In this document: piece by piece, positions 34,237 through 43,256 of the stretch | Position numbering within the stretch: position 1 is the stretch's first letter | Layout of the letters: each line of letters starts with the position of its first letter | DNA from: Verrucomicrobiota bacterium | Lineage (GTDB): Bacteria > Verrucomicrobiota > Verrucomicrobiia > Chthoniobacterales > Terrimicrobiaceae | Reading direction: 5' to 3' | Length of the DNA stretch: 64,000 bases | Assembly (NCBI GenBank): GCA_026398275.1 | Contig: JAPLTF010000026.1 | Span: 48,721-112,720, forward strand | Translations under genes and position numbers: made by a program | The notes under the pieces: model-generated | Seen by the model: only the letters and a program-made list of their open reading frames with translations | What the model was told of the DNA's origin: nothing | The model's database searches: none

Positions 34237-35547
34237 TCAAGGGGCGGTGGAAAGCCCGGCCCCCTGGGTGAGCGGGATGCAGATCCGGAACGTCGCACCC
34301 GAGCCCGGCGTGCTCTCGACCGAGACGCGCCCTCCGTGCGCCTCGACGATATTTTTTACGATCGAGAGCCCGAGCCCGGTGCCGCCCGCATCCCGTGAGC
34401 GGTCTTTATAAACGCGGTAGAACCTCTCAAAAATGTGGGCCTGGTCGCCGAGCGGGATGCCCGGCCCGTTGTCGGCAAATGCGACGCAGATGTCGGTGTC
34501 GCTCCGCCGGGCGGAGATCCGCACGGTGAGGTGCTCGGCTTCCCCGTATCGCAGCGCATTCCCGAGGAGGTTGGCGTAGACCTGCTCGATCCGCCGTCCG
34601 TCCGCCTCGGCAAGGACGGCATCGTCCGGCCACTCGACCACAACCTTCGCTCCGCGCTCCAGGATGTTCGGCTCCAGGTGCTCGAGCACGTGCCCGAGCA
34701 GGTCCCGCAGGTTGACCGGTTGGAACTCCAGGAGCTTGGCGCGCTCCTCCAGGCGGGACATCGTGAGCAGGTCGTCGATGAGAAGCGCGAGGCGGCGGGA
34801 GTTTTTGTGCATCGCCTTGAGCGAGCGCTGGGCCATCTCCGGATCGGCCAGCGCGCCGTCCATGAGGGTTTCGACGTAGCCGTTGATAATTGCGAGAGGA
34901 GTCCGGAATTCATGGGACACGTTGGCGAGCAGCTCCCGCTGCCTGGCCTCCAGATTCCGGATGGCTGTGACATCGTGGAAGACGACGAGCACGGCCAGCG
35001 GGCGGGACTGGGGCTTCGGCATGAGTCCGCCCACGTTTACGTCCAGGTGCTTGATTTCATATCCCCCGCTCGGGGAGGGAATTTCGAGGGTGATTTCGAT
35101 CTCCTGGGGGGTTCCCTCCACCAGCGCGGTTTCGAGCGCTTTCTGGAGCTCGTGCTTGCGGAAAACCTCGATGACCGGACGGTTGAGCGGCGATTCCTTG
35201 AGGGCGAGCAGGCTGATGAGCGCGTCATTGACGAGGCGGACCCTTTGCGAGCGGTCCGCGATCAGGACGCCCTCGACCATGCTGGAGAGGATCGCCCGGA
35301 GACTGAATCCCTCATCGGTGATCTGACGGTCGAGCTGCTGGAGAAGCTCGGAGATTTTGCGGATATCCCGGATCGGGCCCTTGAAAAGCCCCGCCGTGGA
35401 TGGAAGGGGTGCCGGCGCGAAATTGTGCTCGGCGAGCCGGCGCAGCGACTCGCGCACGCGGGCGTATGGCCGGAGGATTTCGAAGTAGATGACCAGCCCC
35501 GCGACGATGACGAACACCGAAGCCAGGGCAGCCCACAGCGGGCTCAA
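34237..35547 (-). CDS. sensor histidine kinase, PhoR-like
   Basis: 436 residues starting at a TTG whose TTGA overlaps the stop of the response regulator gene. Order: one N-terminal membrane segment (LWAALASVFVIVAGLVIYF), a short linker, a PAS domain (~75-195), the dimerisation helix with His212 in ANVSHEFRTPLA, and the ATPase domain with the N box LLGNALRYG, DNGPGIP and GTGLGLSIVKNIV. One membrane anchor plus PAS is the PhoR arrangement, in which phosphate is sensed through the transporter. No pst or phoU genes are in the window, so a phosphate role is only suggested. Confidence 0.9.
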   Translation of the reverse strand: MSPLWAALASVFVIVAGLVIYFEILRPYARVRESLRRLAEHNFAPAPLPSTAGLFKGPIRDIRKISELLQQLDRQITDEGFSLRAILSSMVEGVLIADRSQRVRLVNDALISLLALKESPLNRPVIEVFRKHELQKALETALVEGTPQEIEITLEIPSPSGGYEIKHLDVNVGGLMPKPQSRPLAVLVVFHDVTAIRNLEARQRELLANVSHEFRTPLAIINGYVETLMDGALADPEMAQRSLKAMHKNSRRLALLIDDLLTMSRLEERAKLLEFQPVNLRDLLGHVLEHLEPNILERGAKVVVEWPDDAVLAEADGRRIEQVYANLLGNALRYGEAEHLTVRISARRSDTDICVAFADNGPGIPLGDQAHIFERFYRVYKDRSRDAGGTGLGLSIVKNIVEAHGGRVSVESTPGSGATFRICIPLTQGAGLSTAP

Positions 35548-36236
35548 TCCTCAGCTACCGCGTTGAAGCGGTAGCCCTCGCCCCGAATGGTTTCCAACCG
35601 ACCGGAATATTTCCCCAGCTTTTCCCTCAGGCGCCGCATGTGGGTGTCCACGGTGCGCGTGTCGATCGACGTGTTTTGGTAGCCCCAGACGTCGGTGAGC
35701 AGGGTTTCCCGGGAGAGCGTCCTGCCGCGCCGCTCAAGCATCACGCTGAGGAGCTTGAATTCCGTGGTGGTCAGCTCAAATCGCTTTCCATCCAGCTTGG
35801 CTTCAAAGCTGGTCTTGTCGAGGTAGATCCCCTCAACCTGGATGGTTTCCGAGCGCGGGACGACCCGGTGCCGTTTGAGAAGAGCCTGGACCCTGAGCAC
35901 GAGCTCGCGCGGGCTGAATGGCTTGGTGACGTAGTCATCCGCGCCCAGTTCGAGGCCCTTCACCCGCTCGTGCGGCTCGCCTTTGGCTGTCAGCATGACG
36001 AGGGGAATGACCTCGGTGTTCGTGTCGCTTTTCAGCGCCCGGCACACCTCGTGGCCGGTCATCCCCGGCAGCATGAGATCCAGAACGATGATGTCCGGCC
36101 TCATTTTCCGCGCCATGTCGAGCCCGCGGTCACCGGATGTGGCAATCAAGACATCAAAGCCCGCCCTTCCGAGGTTGTAGCGTAAGAGATCCACAACATC
36201 GGGCTCATCTTCAACGACGAGGACGGAATCCTGCAT
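35544..36236 (-). CDS. OmpR/PhoB-family response regulator
   Basis: 230 residues from MQDSVLVVEDEPDVV. Receiver domain with phosphoacceptor Asp53 in IIVLDLMLPG, conserved Thr in VMLTAKG and Lys in DDYVTKPFSPREL. The C-terminal winged helix carries FELTTTEFKLLSVMLERRG and TVDTHMRRLREKLG. The PhoB resemblance is clear, particularly SPRELVLRVQALLKR. It is upstream of and coupled to the PAS histidine kinase gene. A large inverted repeat lies about 95 bases upstream of the start. Confidence 0.92.
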   Translation of the reverse strand: MQDSVLVVEDEPDVVDLLRYNLGRAGFDVLIATSGDRGLDMARKMRPDIIVLDLMLPGMTGHEVCRALKSDTNTEVIPLVMLTAKGEPHERVKGLELGADDYVTKPFSPRELVLRVQALLKRHRVVPRSETIQVEGIYLDKTSFEAKLDGKRFELTTTEFKLLSVMLERRGRTLSRETLLTDVWGYQNTSIDTRTVDTHMRRLREKLGKYSGRLETIRGEGYRFNAVAED

Positions 36237-36329
36237 GCACCACCCGCGATAGCCGAGACCCGGTGACTCGGCAAGAACTCGTTGGCGGGGAATCCGGCCA
36301 GGGGGCAGAAAGCCGCCCCCGCAAAAAGA

Positions 36330-36388
36330 TTCGGGCCACCAGCGGAGATGATCAGAAAACAAAGGAAACTGATCCGCGGTGGCCCGAA
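36330..36388. repeat. 59-bp inverted repeat upstream of the response regulator gene
   Basis: TTCGGGCCACC pairs with GGTGGCCCGAA (11 of 11), extended by GCGGA/TCCGC after a one-base bulge. GGGGGC...GCCCCC follows closely toward the gene (36301-36320). The whole 282-base gap holds no gene; these structures fall in the probable leader of the regulator mRNA. Confidence 0.6.
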
Positions 36389-36518
36389 CTGCTGCCTTAA
36401 CCGATAGATTTGACCCGCACGGGGCGCGGATGTTCAAAAAAAGAGCAAAAAAGGGGGAGAATTTTTCGCGCCTGGCGCGTGTTTTCACAATATCCTTCCG
36501 AAGAACATATTGCGCACG

Positions 36519-37271
36519 TTACGCCAAATGGATTCCGACCGGGCAGTGGTCGCTGCCTGGCACATCCGGCTGGATAAAGGCAGACTGCAGGGCGGAGCGG
36601 ATGCCATGGGAGACGCAAACGTAGTCGATCCGCCACCCGATATTCCGCTCGCGGGCGCCGCTTTGGTAGCTCCACCACGTGTAGTGACCGCCGCTGGATT
36701 CAAACTCCCGGAAGGAATCCAAAAATCCGGCGTCGAGCACCTGGTCGAACGCCTCCCGCTCCTCGATGGTAAACCCGGCATTCCGGGTATTTTCCTTCGG
36801 GCGCGCGAGATCGATCTCGCGGTGGGCGACGTTCATGTCCCCGCAGAAGATGACCGGCTTGCGCTTTTCGAGGCCGGCGAGATACGAAACAAACGCCGGA
36901 GTCCATTCGCGAGTCCTGTAATCGAGTCGGGTCAGCTCGCGCTTCGAGTTGGGTGTGTAAACATTGACGAGGAAGAAGTCCTGAAATTCCGCGGTGATGA
37001 CACGGCCTTCGTTGTCATGCTCGGACCGGCCGATGCCGTTCGCGACCGAAATCGGTTTTGTGCGGGTGAGGATGGCGGTTCCGGAATAGCCGGGTTTCAC
37101 GGCGGGGTTCCAGAGCATGTGGTAGCCCGCAAAATCGTGGTCGACCTGCTCCGGGCGCGCCTTGATTTCCTGGAGGCAGACGATCTCGGCGTCCGTCTCC
37201 AGCAGGTAGTTCTGAAAACCTTTCCCGAGGATCGATCGGAGTCCGTTGACGTTCCAGGAGACGAGCTTCAT
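36519..37271 (-). CDS. xth: exodeoxyribonuclease III / AP endonuclease
   Basis: 250 residues. MKLVSWNVNGLRSI, VCLQEIKA (metal Glu), GDMNVAHREIDL (catalytic Asp/Asn), IDYVCVS and PGSDHCPVG (catalytic Asp-His) are the exonuclease III signatures. It cleaves 5' of abasic sites in base-excision repair and has 3'-5' exonuclease activity. Six bases separate its start from the next gene upstream, so the two nuclease-fold genes are probably co-transcribed. Confidence 0.94.
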   Translation of the reverse strand: MKLVSWNVNGLRSILGKGFQNYLLETDAEIVCLQEIKARPEQVDHDFAGYHMLWNPAVKPGYSGTAILTRTKPISVANGIGRSEHDNEGRVITAEFQDFFLVNVYTPNSKRELTRLDYRTREWTPAFVSYLAGLEKRKPVIFCGDMNVAHREIDLARPKENTRNAGFTIEEREAFDQVLDAGFLDSFREFESSGGHYTWWSYQSGARERNIGWRIDYVCVSHGIRSALQSAFIQPDVPGSDHCPVGIHLA

Positions 37272-37277
37272 TCCTGA

Positions 37278-38045
37278 TCAGGCGAAGGAAAAATCCGCGC
37301 GCACCGCATGGTGGTCCGATGCGAGCGTGGGGATCACCGCGCAGCTCTCCAGCCGCAGGGGCGCGTTATAGAGGAGGTGATCGAGGACGTAGGGCATCCG
37401 CCGCCAGGTCACCTCCTGATTCTGCGCCGTGCGGAATCCCGCCCTGCCGAACTGTTCGAGCACACCCTCCCCGGGGGCGCAGTTCAGGTCGCCCGCAAGG
37501 ATCGCCGGGCCTTGCTGCAGCCGGAGTTCGGCCTCGATCGCGTCCCGCTGTGCCGAGTGCTCGCTGCTGGTGGAACCGATCATGAAAAATGCCTGAAGGT
37601 GGGTGTTGAGCAGGCGGATTTCCCGGCCCTGGATGACGGTGCCTGCGGAGATCAGCAGCCGCTCCGAAGGGGTCCTCCTGGCTCCGGCGTATTCGAATTC
37701 CAAGCCGGCGGCCGGCAGGTCCGTCTTCCGGAAGTCGCGCAGCTTGGATTTGGAAAATATTGCGAGCCCGAGGCCGAACGGGATCTCGGTTTTGTTGGCC
37801 GAGGGGTAGGCAAAGACGGAGTCGTAGCCTTTCAGCTTTTTTTTGAGGAAGCAGAAATTCGGCGGAGGATCGATCTGGGTGCCGCCGTCGAACCCCTGCT
37901 CGACCTCCTGGAGAAAAATCACATCGGCGCCCTGCGCGGCCAGGAAATCCAGCGTCTGCGCCAGATCGATTTGAATGTTGTCCGGCGCGGCCTCATCCCA
38001 AGGCTGGCCGTTCTGCATGTTGAAGGTGATGGTGCGGAAAGTCAT
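37278..38045 (-). CDS. endonuclease/exonuclease/phosphatase-family protein
   Basis: 255 residues from MTFRTITFNMQNGQ. Same fold as the neighbour but a different subfamily: VIFLQEVEQGFDGG (metal Glu), LLNTHLQ (catalytic His), AGDLNCAPGEG and ASDHHAVRADF (catalytic His). The family includes nucleases, sphingomyelinase-like and inositol-phosphatase enzymes; this one lacks a signal peptide, so an intracellular DNA or phosphodiester substrate is likely. It precedes xth and diverges from gpmA. Confidence 0.85.
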   Translation of the reverse strand: MTFRTITFNMQNGQPWDEAAPDNIQIDLAQTLDFLAAQGADVIFLQEVEQGFDGGTQIDPPPNFCFLKKKLKGYDSVFAYPSANKTEIPFGLGLAIFSKSKLRDFRKTDLPAAGLEFEYAGARRTPSERLLISAGTVIQGREIRLLNTHLQAFFMIGSTSSEHSAQRDAIEAELRLQQGPAILAGDLNCAPGEGVLEQFGRAGFRTAQNQEVTWRRMPYVLDHLLYNAPLRLESCAVIPTLASDHHAVRADFSFA

Positions 38046-38056
38046 GAAGCAGGTTC

Positions 38057-38086
38057 TTGCCAACGCAGGATTTCTGGCGGTATAAA
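38057..38086 (+). promoter_or_regulatory. sigma70-type promoter for gpmA
   Basis: TTGCCA (38057-38062), 18-base spacer, TATAAA (38081-38086); each box matches consensus at five of six. Transcription would begin near 38093, giving an 18-base leader without an obvious Shine-Dalgarno. Confidence 0.7.
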
Positions 38087-38110
38087 CCACGCTTCAAATA
38101 TTTGCAAATC

Positions 38111-38851
38111 ATGTATAAACTCGTTCTCATCCGTCACGGCGAAAGCACCTGGAACAAAGAAAACCGATTCACCGGCTGGACCGATGTCGATCTCAGCGAA
38201 AAAGGCCGCGCCGAAGCGAAGGCGGCGGGCGAGCTCCTGAAAAAAGAGGGGTTCACGTTTGATGTGTCTTTTGCATCGCTTCAAAAGCGCGCTCTCAACA
38301 CCCTGTGGTCGGTCCTCCAGGAGCTGGATATCGTCTGGATCCCGATGGAAAAGGACTGGCGTCTGAACGAGCGCCACTACGGCGCGCTTCAGGGGATGAA
38401 CAAGGCCGAGACCGCCGCCAAATACGGCGACGAGCAGGTGCTCGTGTGGCGCCGCAGCTACGACGTGCCGCCGCCCCCGCTCGAAATCACCGACGAGCGC
38501 TGGCCGGGCCACGACCGCCGGTATGAGGGGATTCCGAACCTCCCCCTCACCGAGTGCCTCAAGGATACCGTCGCCCGCGTGCTTCCGCTCTGGGAGGAAA
38601 AAATCGCGCCGGTCATCAAGTCCGGCAAGCGCGTCATCATCGGCGCCCACGGCAACAGCCTCCGGGCCCTCGTCAAATACCTCGACGGCATCTCGGACAA
38701 GGACATCATCAACCTGAACATCCCGACCGGCGTGCCGCTCGTTTACGAGCTGGATGCGGACCTCAAGCCGATCAAGCACTACTACCTCGGCGACCAGGAA
38801 GCCATCGCGGCCGCCATGAATGCCGTGGCCAGCCAGGGCAAGGCGAAGTAG
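38111..38851 (+). CDS. gpmA: 2,3-bisphosphoglycerate-dependent phosphoglycerate mutase
   Basis: 246 residues, normal for the cofactor-dependent enzyme. [12 protein letters not shown] carries the phospho-His9, [15 protein letters not shown] is the substrate-binding segment and [14 protein letters not shown] holds the second catalytic His. It interconverts 3- and 2-phosphoglycerate in glycolysis and gluconeogenesis. A strong promoter lies just upstream. A longer in-frame start at 38057 overlaps that promoter and is rejected. Confidence 0.96.
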   Translation: MYKLVLIRHGESTWNKENRFTGWTDVDLSEKGRAEAKAAGELLKKEGFTFDVSFASLQKRALNTLWSVLQELDIVWIPMEKDWRLNERHYGALQGMNKAETAAKYGDEQVLVWRRSYDVPPPPLEITDERWPGHDRRYEGIPNLPLTECLKDTVARVLPLWEEKIAPVIKSGKRVIIGAHGNSLRALVKYLDGISDKDIINLNIPTGVPLVYELDADLKPIKHYYLGDQEAIAAAMNAVASQGKAK

Positions 38852-38852
38852 T

Positions 38853-39752
38853 TCAGAGGCCGAGCGCCGCAAGCGCCTCGATCACCGGCCCCGGAGCCAG
38901 CTTTCTCAGGCTCCGGACCCCATCCTCGTTCAGCGGGGCCTGATACGCGATGTGACCGGGTGCCGGGCGGTGCCAGTGCACCAGGATCGTCGGCCCGAAG
39001 ACCGTGAAGCACTTCACGCCGAACGCCGCAGCCAGATGCGACGCGGCGCCATCCACCGACAGGACCGCCTTCGCATTGGCGCAGAGCCAGAGAAACTGCC
39101 TCAAGGTCGTTGGCTGGATCACGGCGCCGGTCGCGGCGGAGATCCTCTGACAGTGCGTGACCTGCCACTCGGCCTGCGCGCTGGTGATGACGTATCGGTA
39201 TCGGGAGCCGAGCGAGCGGATGACCTCCGTCCACCCTTCAACGGTCCACATCTTTTTTTTCCATCCTGAAGTCGGATTGACGAGGATGAACTCCCCGGCC
39301 TTCCATCCTTCCGGCGCCCAGTCGTCCGGAGGCTTCGACAGGACCGGCGGCCGGAACGGACCGTCTGCGGGGACGGGCGTGTTGGCCCAGAAAAATTCGG
39401 CGACGTAGGAATCCCCGAGCTCGGGGTTCAGCGGGCGCGAGAACACCAGCGGGTGATACCAGTGGAGCTCGATCTTCGCGGGGCGGACATGGTGGCGTTT
39501 GAAAACCGGGGCGATCAGCGAGCGGAAGGCCGACTTGTTCAGCGGGTCGAAGCAGTAGAGGGAGTGCGCCGGCGCAAGCGCCAGCCCCTTCACAAATTTC
39601 ACCCCCGGCATGAGGCTCACCAGATCGGCGTGGCCGTTCCTTGTCATCAGCCGCACGGGCCTGCCATGGTGGGCCAGAAGCCGGGACAGAGCAGGTTCGA
39701 GAAGAATAAGATCCCCGAGTTGTTTATAAAATGCGACGTAACATCCGGCCAT
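38853..39752 (-). CDS. glycosyltransferase family 9 (heptosyltransferase-like)
   Basis: 299 residues from MAGCYVAFYKQLGDLILLEPA. The N-terminal QLGDLILLEPALSRL and the C-terminal LSVDGAASHLAAAFGVKCFTVFGPT are the GT9 donor-site motifs of ADP-heptose:LPS transferases. FILVNPTSGWKKKMW is the central family motif. It presumably adds a heptose or similar sugar to lipopolysaccharide core. A second GT9 protein is encoded at 46171; the two are not adjacent. It ends one base after gpmA, tail to tail. Confidence 0.85.
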   Translation of the reverse strand: MAGCYVAFYKQLGDLILLEPALSRLLAHHGRPVRLMTRNGHADLVSLMPGVKFVKGLALAPAHSLYCFDPLNKSAFRSLIAPVFKRHHVRPAKIELHWYHPLVFSRPLNPELGDSYVAEFFWANTPVPADGPFRPPVLSKPPDDWAPEGWKAGEFILVNPTSGWKKKMWTVEGWTEVIRSLGSRYRYVITSAQAEWQVTHCQRISAATGAVIQPTTLRQFLWLCANAKAVLSVDGAASHLAAAFGVKCFTVFGPTILVHWHRPAPGHIAYQAPLNEDGVRSLRKLAPGPVIEALAALGL

Positions 39753-39844
39753 GGAGCGGATGAAGTTCGCCCCAACACCGGCCGACCACAAGCCAGAACG
39801 CATGGCTTGCGATTTTTGACCGGGAGATTAGCTTCGGCGGCAAG

Positions 39845-41956
39845 ATGCCCTTTCGCCCGAATCCGACCCATTCGCATGGAGAGTTCAAGCTTCGCTACGG
39901 GCACCCGCTGCCGTTCGGGGCGAGCCATGTCCCCCACGGGATCAACTTCTCGATTTTCAGCGCCCACGCGACCGCCTGCACGCTTGTGCTTTTTGACCGG
40001 GGAGCCGCGGAGCCGATGGCGGAAATTCCCTTCCCGATCGAGTGCCGGCTCGGCCAGGTCTGGGCGATGACGGTCTATGATCTCGACTACGAAAAAATCG
40101 AATACGGCTTCCGTTTCGACGGCCCCAATGATCCGCGCGAGGGGCATTATTTTGACCGGCGGAACATCGTGCTCGATCCCAACGCACATAAGATTTCGGG
40201 CCGGGAAATCTGGATGGGCAAGCCGTCGGGGCTCCTGCCGCAGCACCGCGGCCGCATCCCGCACGAGGAATACCACTGGGAGCACAGCCGTCCGCTGCGG
40301 AGCCCGGAGAGCGAGCTGATCATCTACGAGCTGCACGTGAGGGGGTTCACCCGCCACCCGAGTTCGGACGCGGCGAACCCGGGAACATTTTCGGGGCTGG
40401 CGGAAAAAGTCCCGTATCTCAAGGATCTGGGGATCAACTGCGTCGAGCTCATGCCGGTCTTCGAGTTCGATGAGATGGAGAATACCCGGACGAACCCCGC
40501 CACCGGCGGGCCGCTCTGCAACTACTGGGGCTACAGCACGGTCGGTTTTTTTGCCCCGAAAGCCAGCTACGCCGCGAGCGCGCAGGAGGGCCGGCAGGTC
40601 CATGAATTCAAGGACATGATGAGGCAGTTGCATGCGAACGGGATCGAGGTCGTCCTCGACGTCGTATTCAACCACACCGCCGAGGGCGGAGCGGATGGAC
40701 CGGTCATTTCGTTCCGCGGCATCGACAACAAAACCTACTATATCCTCGACTCGAAGGGCCGGTTTCTCAACTACACCGGCTGCGGAAACACCGTGAATTG
40801 CAACCACCCCGCGATCCGGGGGTTCGTCATCAACTGCCTCAGGTATTGGGCCGCAGAATACCATATTGACGGCTTCCGCTTCGACCTCGCGTCAGTCCTC
40901 GGGCGGGATGTGAACGGCGCGCCGCTCCTCAATCCGCCGCTGCTGGAGTCGCTCGCCTACGATCCGGTCCTCGCGGGATGCGACCTCATCGCCGAGGCCT
41001 GGGATGCGGGCGGGCTCTACCAGGTCGGGAATTTCCCTTCCTACGGGCGCTGGATGGAGTGGAACGGAAAATTCCGCGACGCCGCGCGGAGGTTCCTCAA
41101 GGGCGAACCCGGGACCGTGGGCGAAATGGTGCAGCGCATCATGGGCTCGCCGGACCTCTACGCCGCCGCCGGGCGCAAGCCCACCGCCTCGGTCAACTTC
41201 ATCACCTGCCACGACGGCTTCACCCTGCGCGATCTGTTTTCCTACAACGAAAAACACAATCTCGAAAACGGGGAGAACAACAACGACGGGGCGAACGACA
41301 ACAACAGCTGGAACTGCGGGGCCGAGGGGGAAACCGGCGACCCGGAGGTGCGGGCGCTGCGCCTGCGCCAGTGCAAGAATGCGATGCTGCTCCTGCTCAC
41401 CAGCCAGGGCGTCCCGATGATCTCCATGGGCGATGAGTGCGGCCGCTCCCAGCGCGGCAACAACAACGCCTACTGCCACGACGAGGACTGGAACTGGCTC
41501 GCGTGGGACCTCGATGAGGAGGGCAGCGAGATGCTGCGCTTCACCAGGGCCCTGATCGCATTCCGCAAGGCGAACCCCGCGTTCCGCCAGCCGGAGTTCC
41601 TCACCGCCCGCGACCAGGTCGGGAGCGGCTACCCGGATATCAGCTGGCACGGGGTGCTGCCCTGGCGGCCGGACTGGTCAGCCTCCAGCCGCTCGCTGGC
41701 CTTCATGCTCTGCGGGCGGCACGGGGAGGCGCTCGGAGGGGCACCGCACTTCTTTTATGTGGCCTTCAACATGTTCTTCAAGCCGCTGCCGTTTTCGCTG
41801 CCGGTGCTGCCGCGGGGAATGTCCTGGAGCAGGTTTGTTGATACCGGACTCGCCTCGCCGGATGACATCTGCATCCCCGGCGGGGAGCCGCTGCTCGCGT
41901 CCCAGAAGCAACATGTTCTGCGCGAATGGTCGGGGGTTGTTCTCGTCGGGAGGTAG
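39845..41956 (+). CDS. glgX: glycogen debranching enzyme, isoamylase type
   Basis: 703 residues. N-terminal CBM48 (PFGASHVPHGINFSIFSAHA) then a GH13 barrel: LDVVFNHTAEGG, DGFRFDLASVLGRD (nucleophile Asp), DLIAEAWDAGGLYQ (acid/base Glu) and NFITCHDGFTLRDL (third Asp). NEKHNLENGENNNDGANDN is the GlgX-specific loop. It cleaves alpha-1,6 branches in glycogen or limit dextrin. No other glg genes are alongside, so it is a stand-alone member of glycogen metabolism. Confidence 0.94.
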   Translation: MPFRPNPTHSHGEFKLRYGHPLPFGASHVPHGINFSIFSAHATACTLVLFDRGAAEPMAEIPFPIECRLGQVWAMTVYDLDYEKIEYGFRFDGPNDPREGHYFDRRNIVLDPNAHKISGREIWMGKPSGLLPQHRGRIPHEEYHWEHSRPLRSPESELIIYELHVRGFTRHPSSDAANPGTFSGLAEKVPYLKDLGINCVELMPVFEFDEMENTRTNPATGGPLCNYWGYSTVGFFAPKASYAASAQEGRQVHEFKDMMRQLHANGIEVVLDVVFNHTAEGGADGPVISFRGIDNKTYYILDSKGRFLNYTGCGNTVNCNHPAIRGFVINCLRYWAAEYHIDGFRFDLASVLGRDVNGAPLLNPPLLESLAYDPVLAGCDLIAEAWDAGGLYQVGNFPSYGRWMEWNGKFRDAARRFLKGEPGTVGEMVQRIMGSPDLYAAAGRKPTASVNFITCHDGFTLRDLFSYNEKHNLENGENNNDGANDNNSWNCGAEGETGDPEVRALRLRQCKNAMLLLLTSQGVPMISMGDECGRSQRGNNNAYCHDEDWNWLAWDLDEEGSEMLRFTRALIAFRKANPAFRQPEFLTARDQVGSGYPDISWHGVLPWRPDWSASSRSLAFMLCGRHGEALGGAPHFFYVAFNMFFKPLPFSLPVLPRGMSWSRFVDTGLASPDDICIPGGEPLLASQKQHVLREWSGVVLVGR

Positions 41957-42079
41957 CAAAGGAGGCGCGCGTCCGGGGTGCCGATGTCACGAAGGGGAGG
42001 TTTTTTTCCAAGAATACCCTTGCACCCGCGCATTGCAGGCGCTACATATCGCCCCCTTTCTCTTCATTTCAGCGACCAC

Positions 42080-42823
42080 ATGCCGACCAAATCCAAGAAA
42101 TCCCCCAAACCTGCCCCGAAAAAGGCAGTGAAGAAGGCTCCCGTAAAATCCTCGAAGAAAGCCTCCTCTCCAGCGGCCAAGACGAAGAAGCCCGCCGCCA
42201 AGCCCGTCAAAAAGGCGGCGAAGCCAGCCCCTGTCGCGAAAACGGCAAAAAAAGCCGCTGCCCCGATCGCAAAATCCCACAAGAAGGCAAAGCCGGCTCC
42301 CGTTGTCAAAAAGCAGCCTGCCCCGGAGAAGCCCGCCGCAAAAAAACCTCCTCTTCAGGCGGTGGGATTTCTTGCCAAACAGCGCGACCGGCTCCTGACG
42401 CTCAAGGATACGCTCCTGGATTCGATGACCGGCGTGGCCAAGGACAGCCTCCGATCCCGAGCCGAAGGCAGCGAAGCCTCCGCCTTCGGAATGCACCAGG
42501 CCGACGCCGGCAGCGATGCCTACGACCGCGACTTCGCGCTCAGCCTCCTCTCGCAGGAGCAGGATTCGCTTTACGAGATCGACGAGGCGCTCAAGCGCAT
42601 CGATACCGGTTCCTACGGTGTCTGCGAAATGTCCGGCAAGCCGATCCTTCACGCGCGTCTTGAAGCCCTGCCCTTCACGCGCTACACCGTCGAGTGTCAG
42701 GCCGAGATCGAAAAGAAGAACCGCTACAGCCGGGTCCGCCAGCCGGTGGCCTCGCTCTTCGGCCTGGGCGACGACGAGGGCGGAGACGACGACGACGATT
42801 CATCAACCGACAGCAAAGAATAG
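42080..42823 (+). CDS. DksA/TraR-like protein with Lys/Ala/Pro-rich tail and reduced zinc finger
   Basis: 247 residues. Residues 1-90 are a histone-H1-like tail of Lys, Ala and Pro. From ~97 follows the DksA coiled coil (LAKQRDRLLTLKDTLL ... SLLSQEQDSLYEIDEALKR) and the finger region GSYGVCEMSGKPILHARLEALPF to VECQ. Only Cys182 and Cys206 remain; the other two positions of the C4 finger are Ser185 and Thr203. An acidic C-terminus follows (GGDDDDDSS). DksA-type proteins act in the RNA polymerase secondary channel; the tail suggests extra nucleic-acid binding. It sits four bases before rpmG, so it may be expressed with ribosomal proteins. Confidence 0.85.
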   Translation: MPTKSKKSPKPAPKKAVKKAPVKSSKKASSPAAKTKKPAAKPVKKAAKPAPVAKTAKKAAAPIAKSHKKAKPAPVVKKQPAPEKPAAKKPPLQAVGFLAKQRDRLLTLKDTLLDSMTGVAKDSLRSRAEGSEASAFGMHQADAGSDAYDRDFALSLLSQEQDSLYEIDEALKRIDTGSYGVCEMSGKPILHARLEALPFTRYTVECQAEIEKKNRYSRVRQPVASLFGLGDDEGGDDDDDSSTDSKE

Positions 42824-42826
42824 ACC

Positions 42827-43000
42827 ATGGCACAGGAAAACATCACTCTCGAATGCACCGAGGCGAAAGCCGAGGGGAAACCCGCTTCGCGTTACATCAC
42901 CACACGCAACAAAAAGAGCCCGCAGACGCCGAACCGCCTGGAGAAGAAGAAATACAACCCCTTCCTCAAGCGCCATACGCTCCACCGCGAAATCAAATAA
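42827..43000 (+). CDS. rpmG: 50S ribosomal protein bL33
   Basis: 57 residues: [24 protein letters not shown] and [20 protein letters not shown] are the usual L33 sequence. The zinc-binding CxxC pairs of the C+ form are missing (one Cys only), so this is a zinc-independent type. It is placed between a DksA-like gene and rpsR with gaps of only 3 and 6 bases. Confidence 0.96.
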   Translation: MAQENITLECTEAKAEGKPASRYITTRNKKSPQTPNRLEKKKYNPFLKRHTLHREIK

Positions 43001-43006
43001 TACGCC

Positions 43007-43246
43007 ATGCAGCCGAAAACTCCTCAACGCCGGACCAATTTCCGCAAAGCCAACCGCACGATGCCACGCCGCCGCGTGGATCTCAACCTCGAGGCGATCG
43101 ATTACAAAAACCCCGATCTCCTCAAGCGCTTCGTCACCGAAAGCGGAAAAATCCTTCCCCGCCGGGTTACCGGCATGTCCGCCCGTCTTCATCGGAAGAT
43201 CACCGGCGAGATCAAGCGTGCGCGCGCCGCACTTTTGATGAAGTAA
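43007..43246 (+). CDS. rpsR: 30S ribosomal protein bS18
   Basis: 79 residues. [30 protein letters not shown] and QRKITxxIKRAR-like [20 protein letters not shown] identify S18, which partners with bS6 on the 30S platform. rpsF and rplI, its frequent neighbours, are not here; it is paired with rpmG instead. Confidence 0.96.
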   Translation: MQPKTPQRRTNFRKANRTMPRRRVDLNLEAIDYKNPDLLKRFVTESGKILPRRVTGMSARLHRKITGEIKRARAALLMK

Positions 43247-43256
43247 GATCCCCCGC

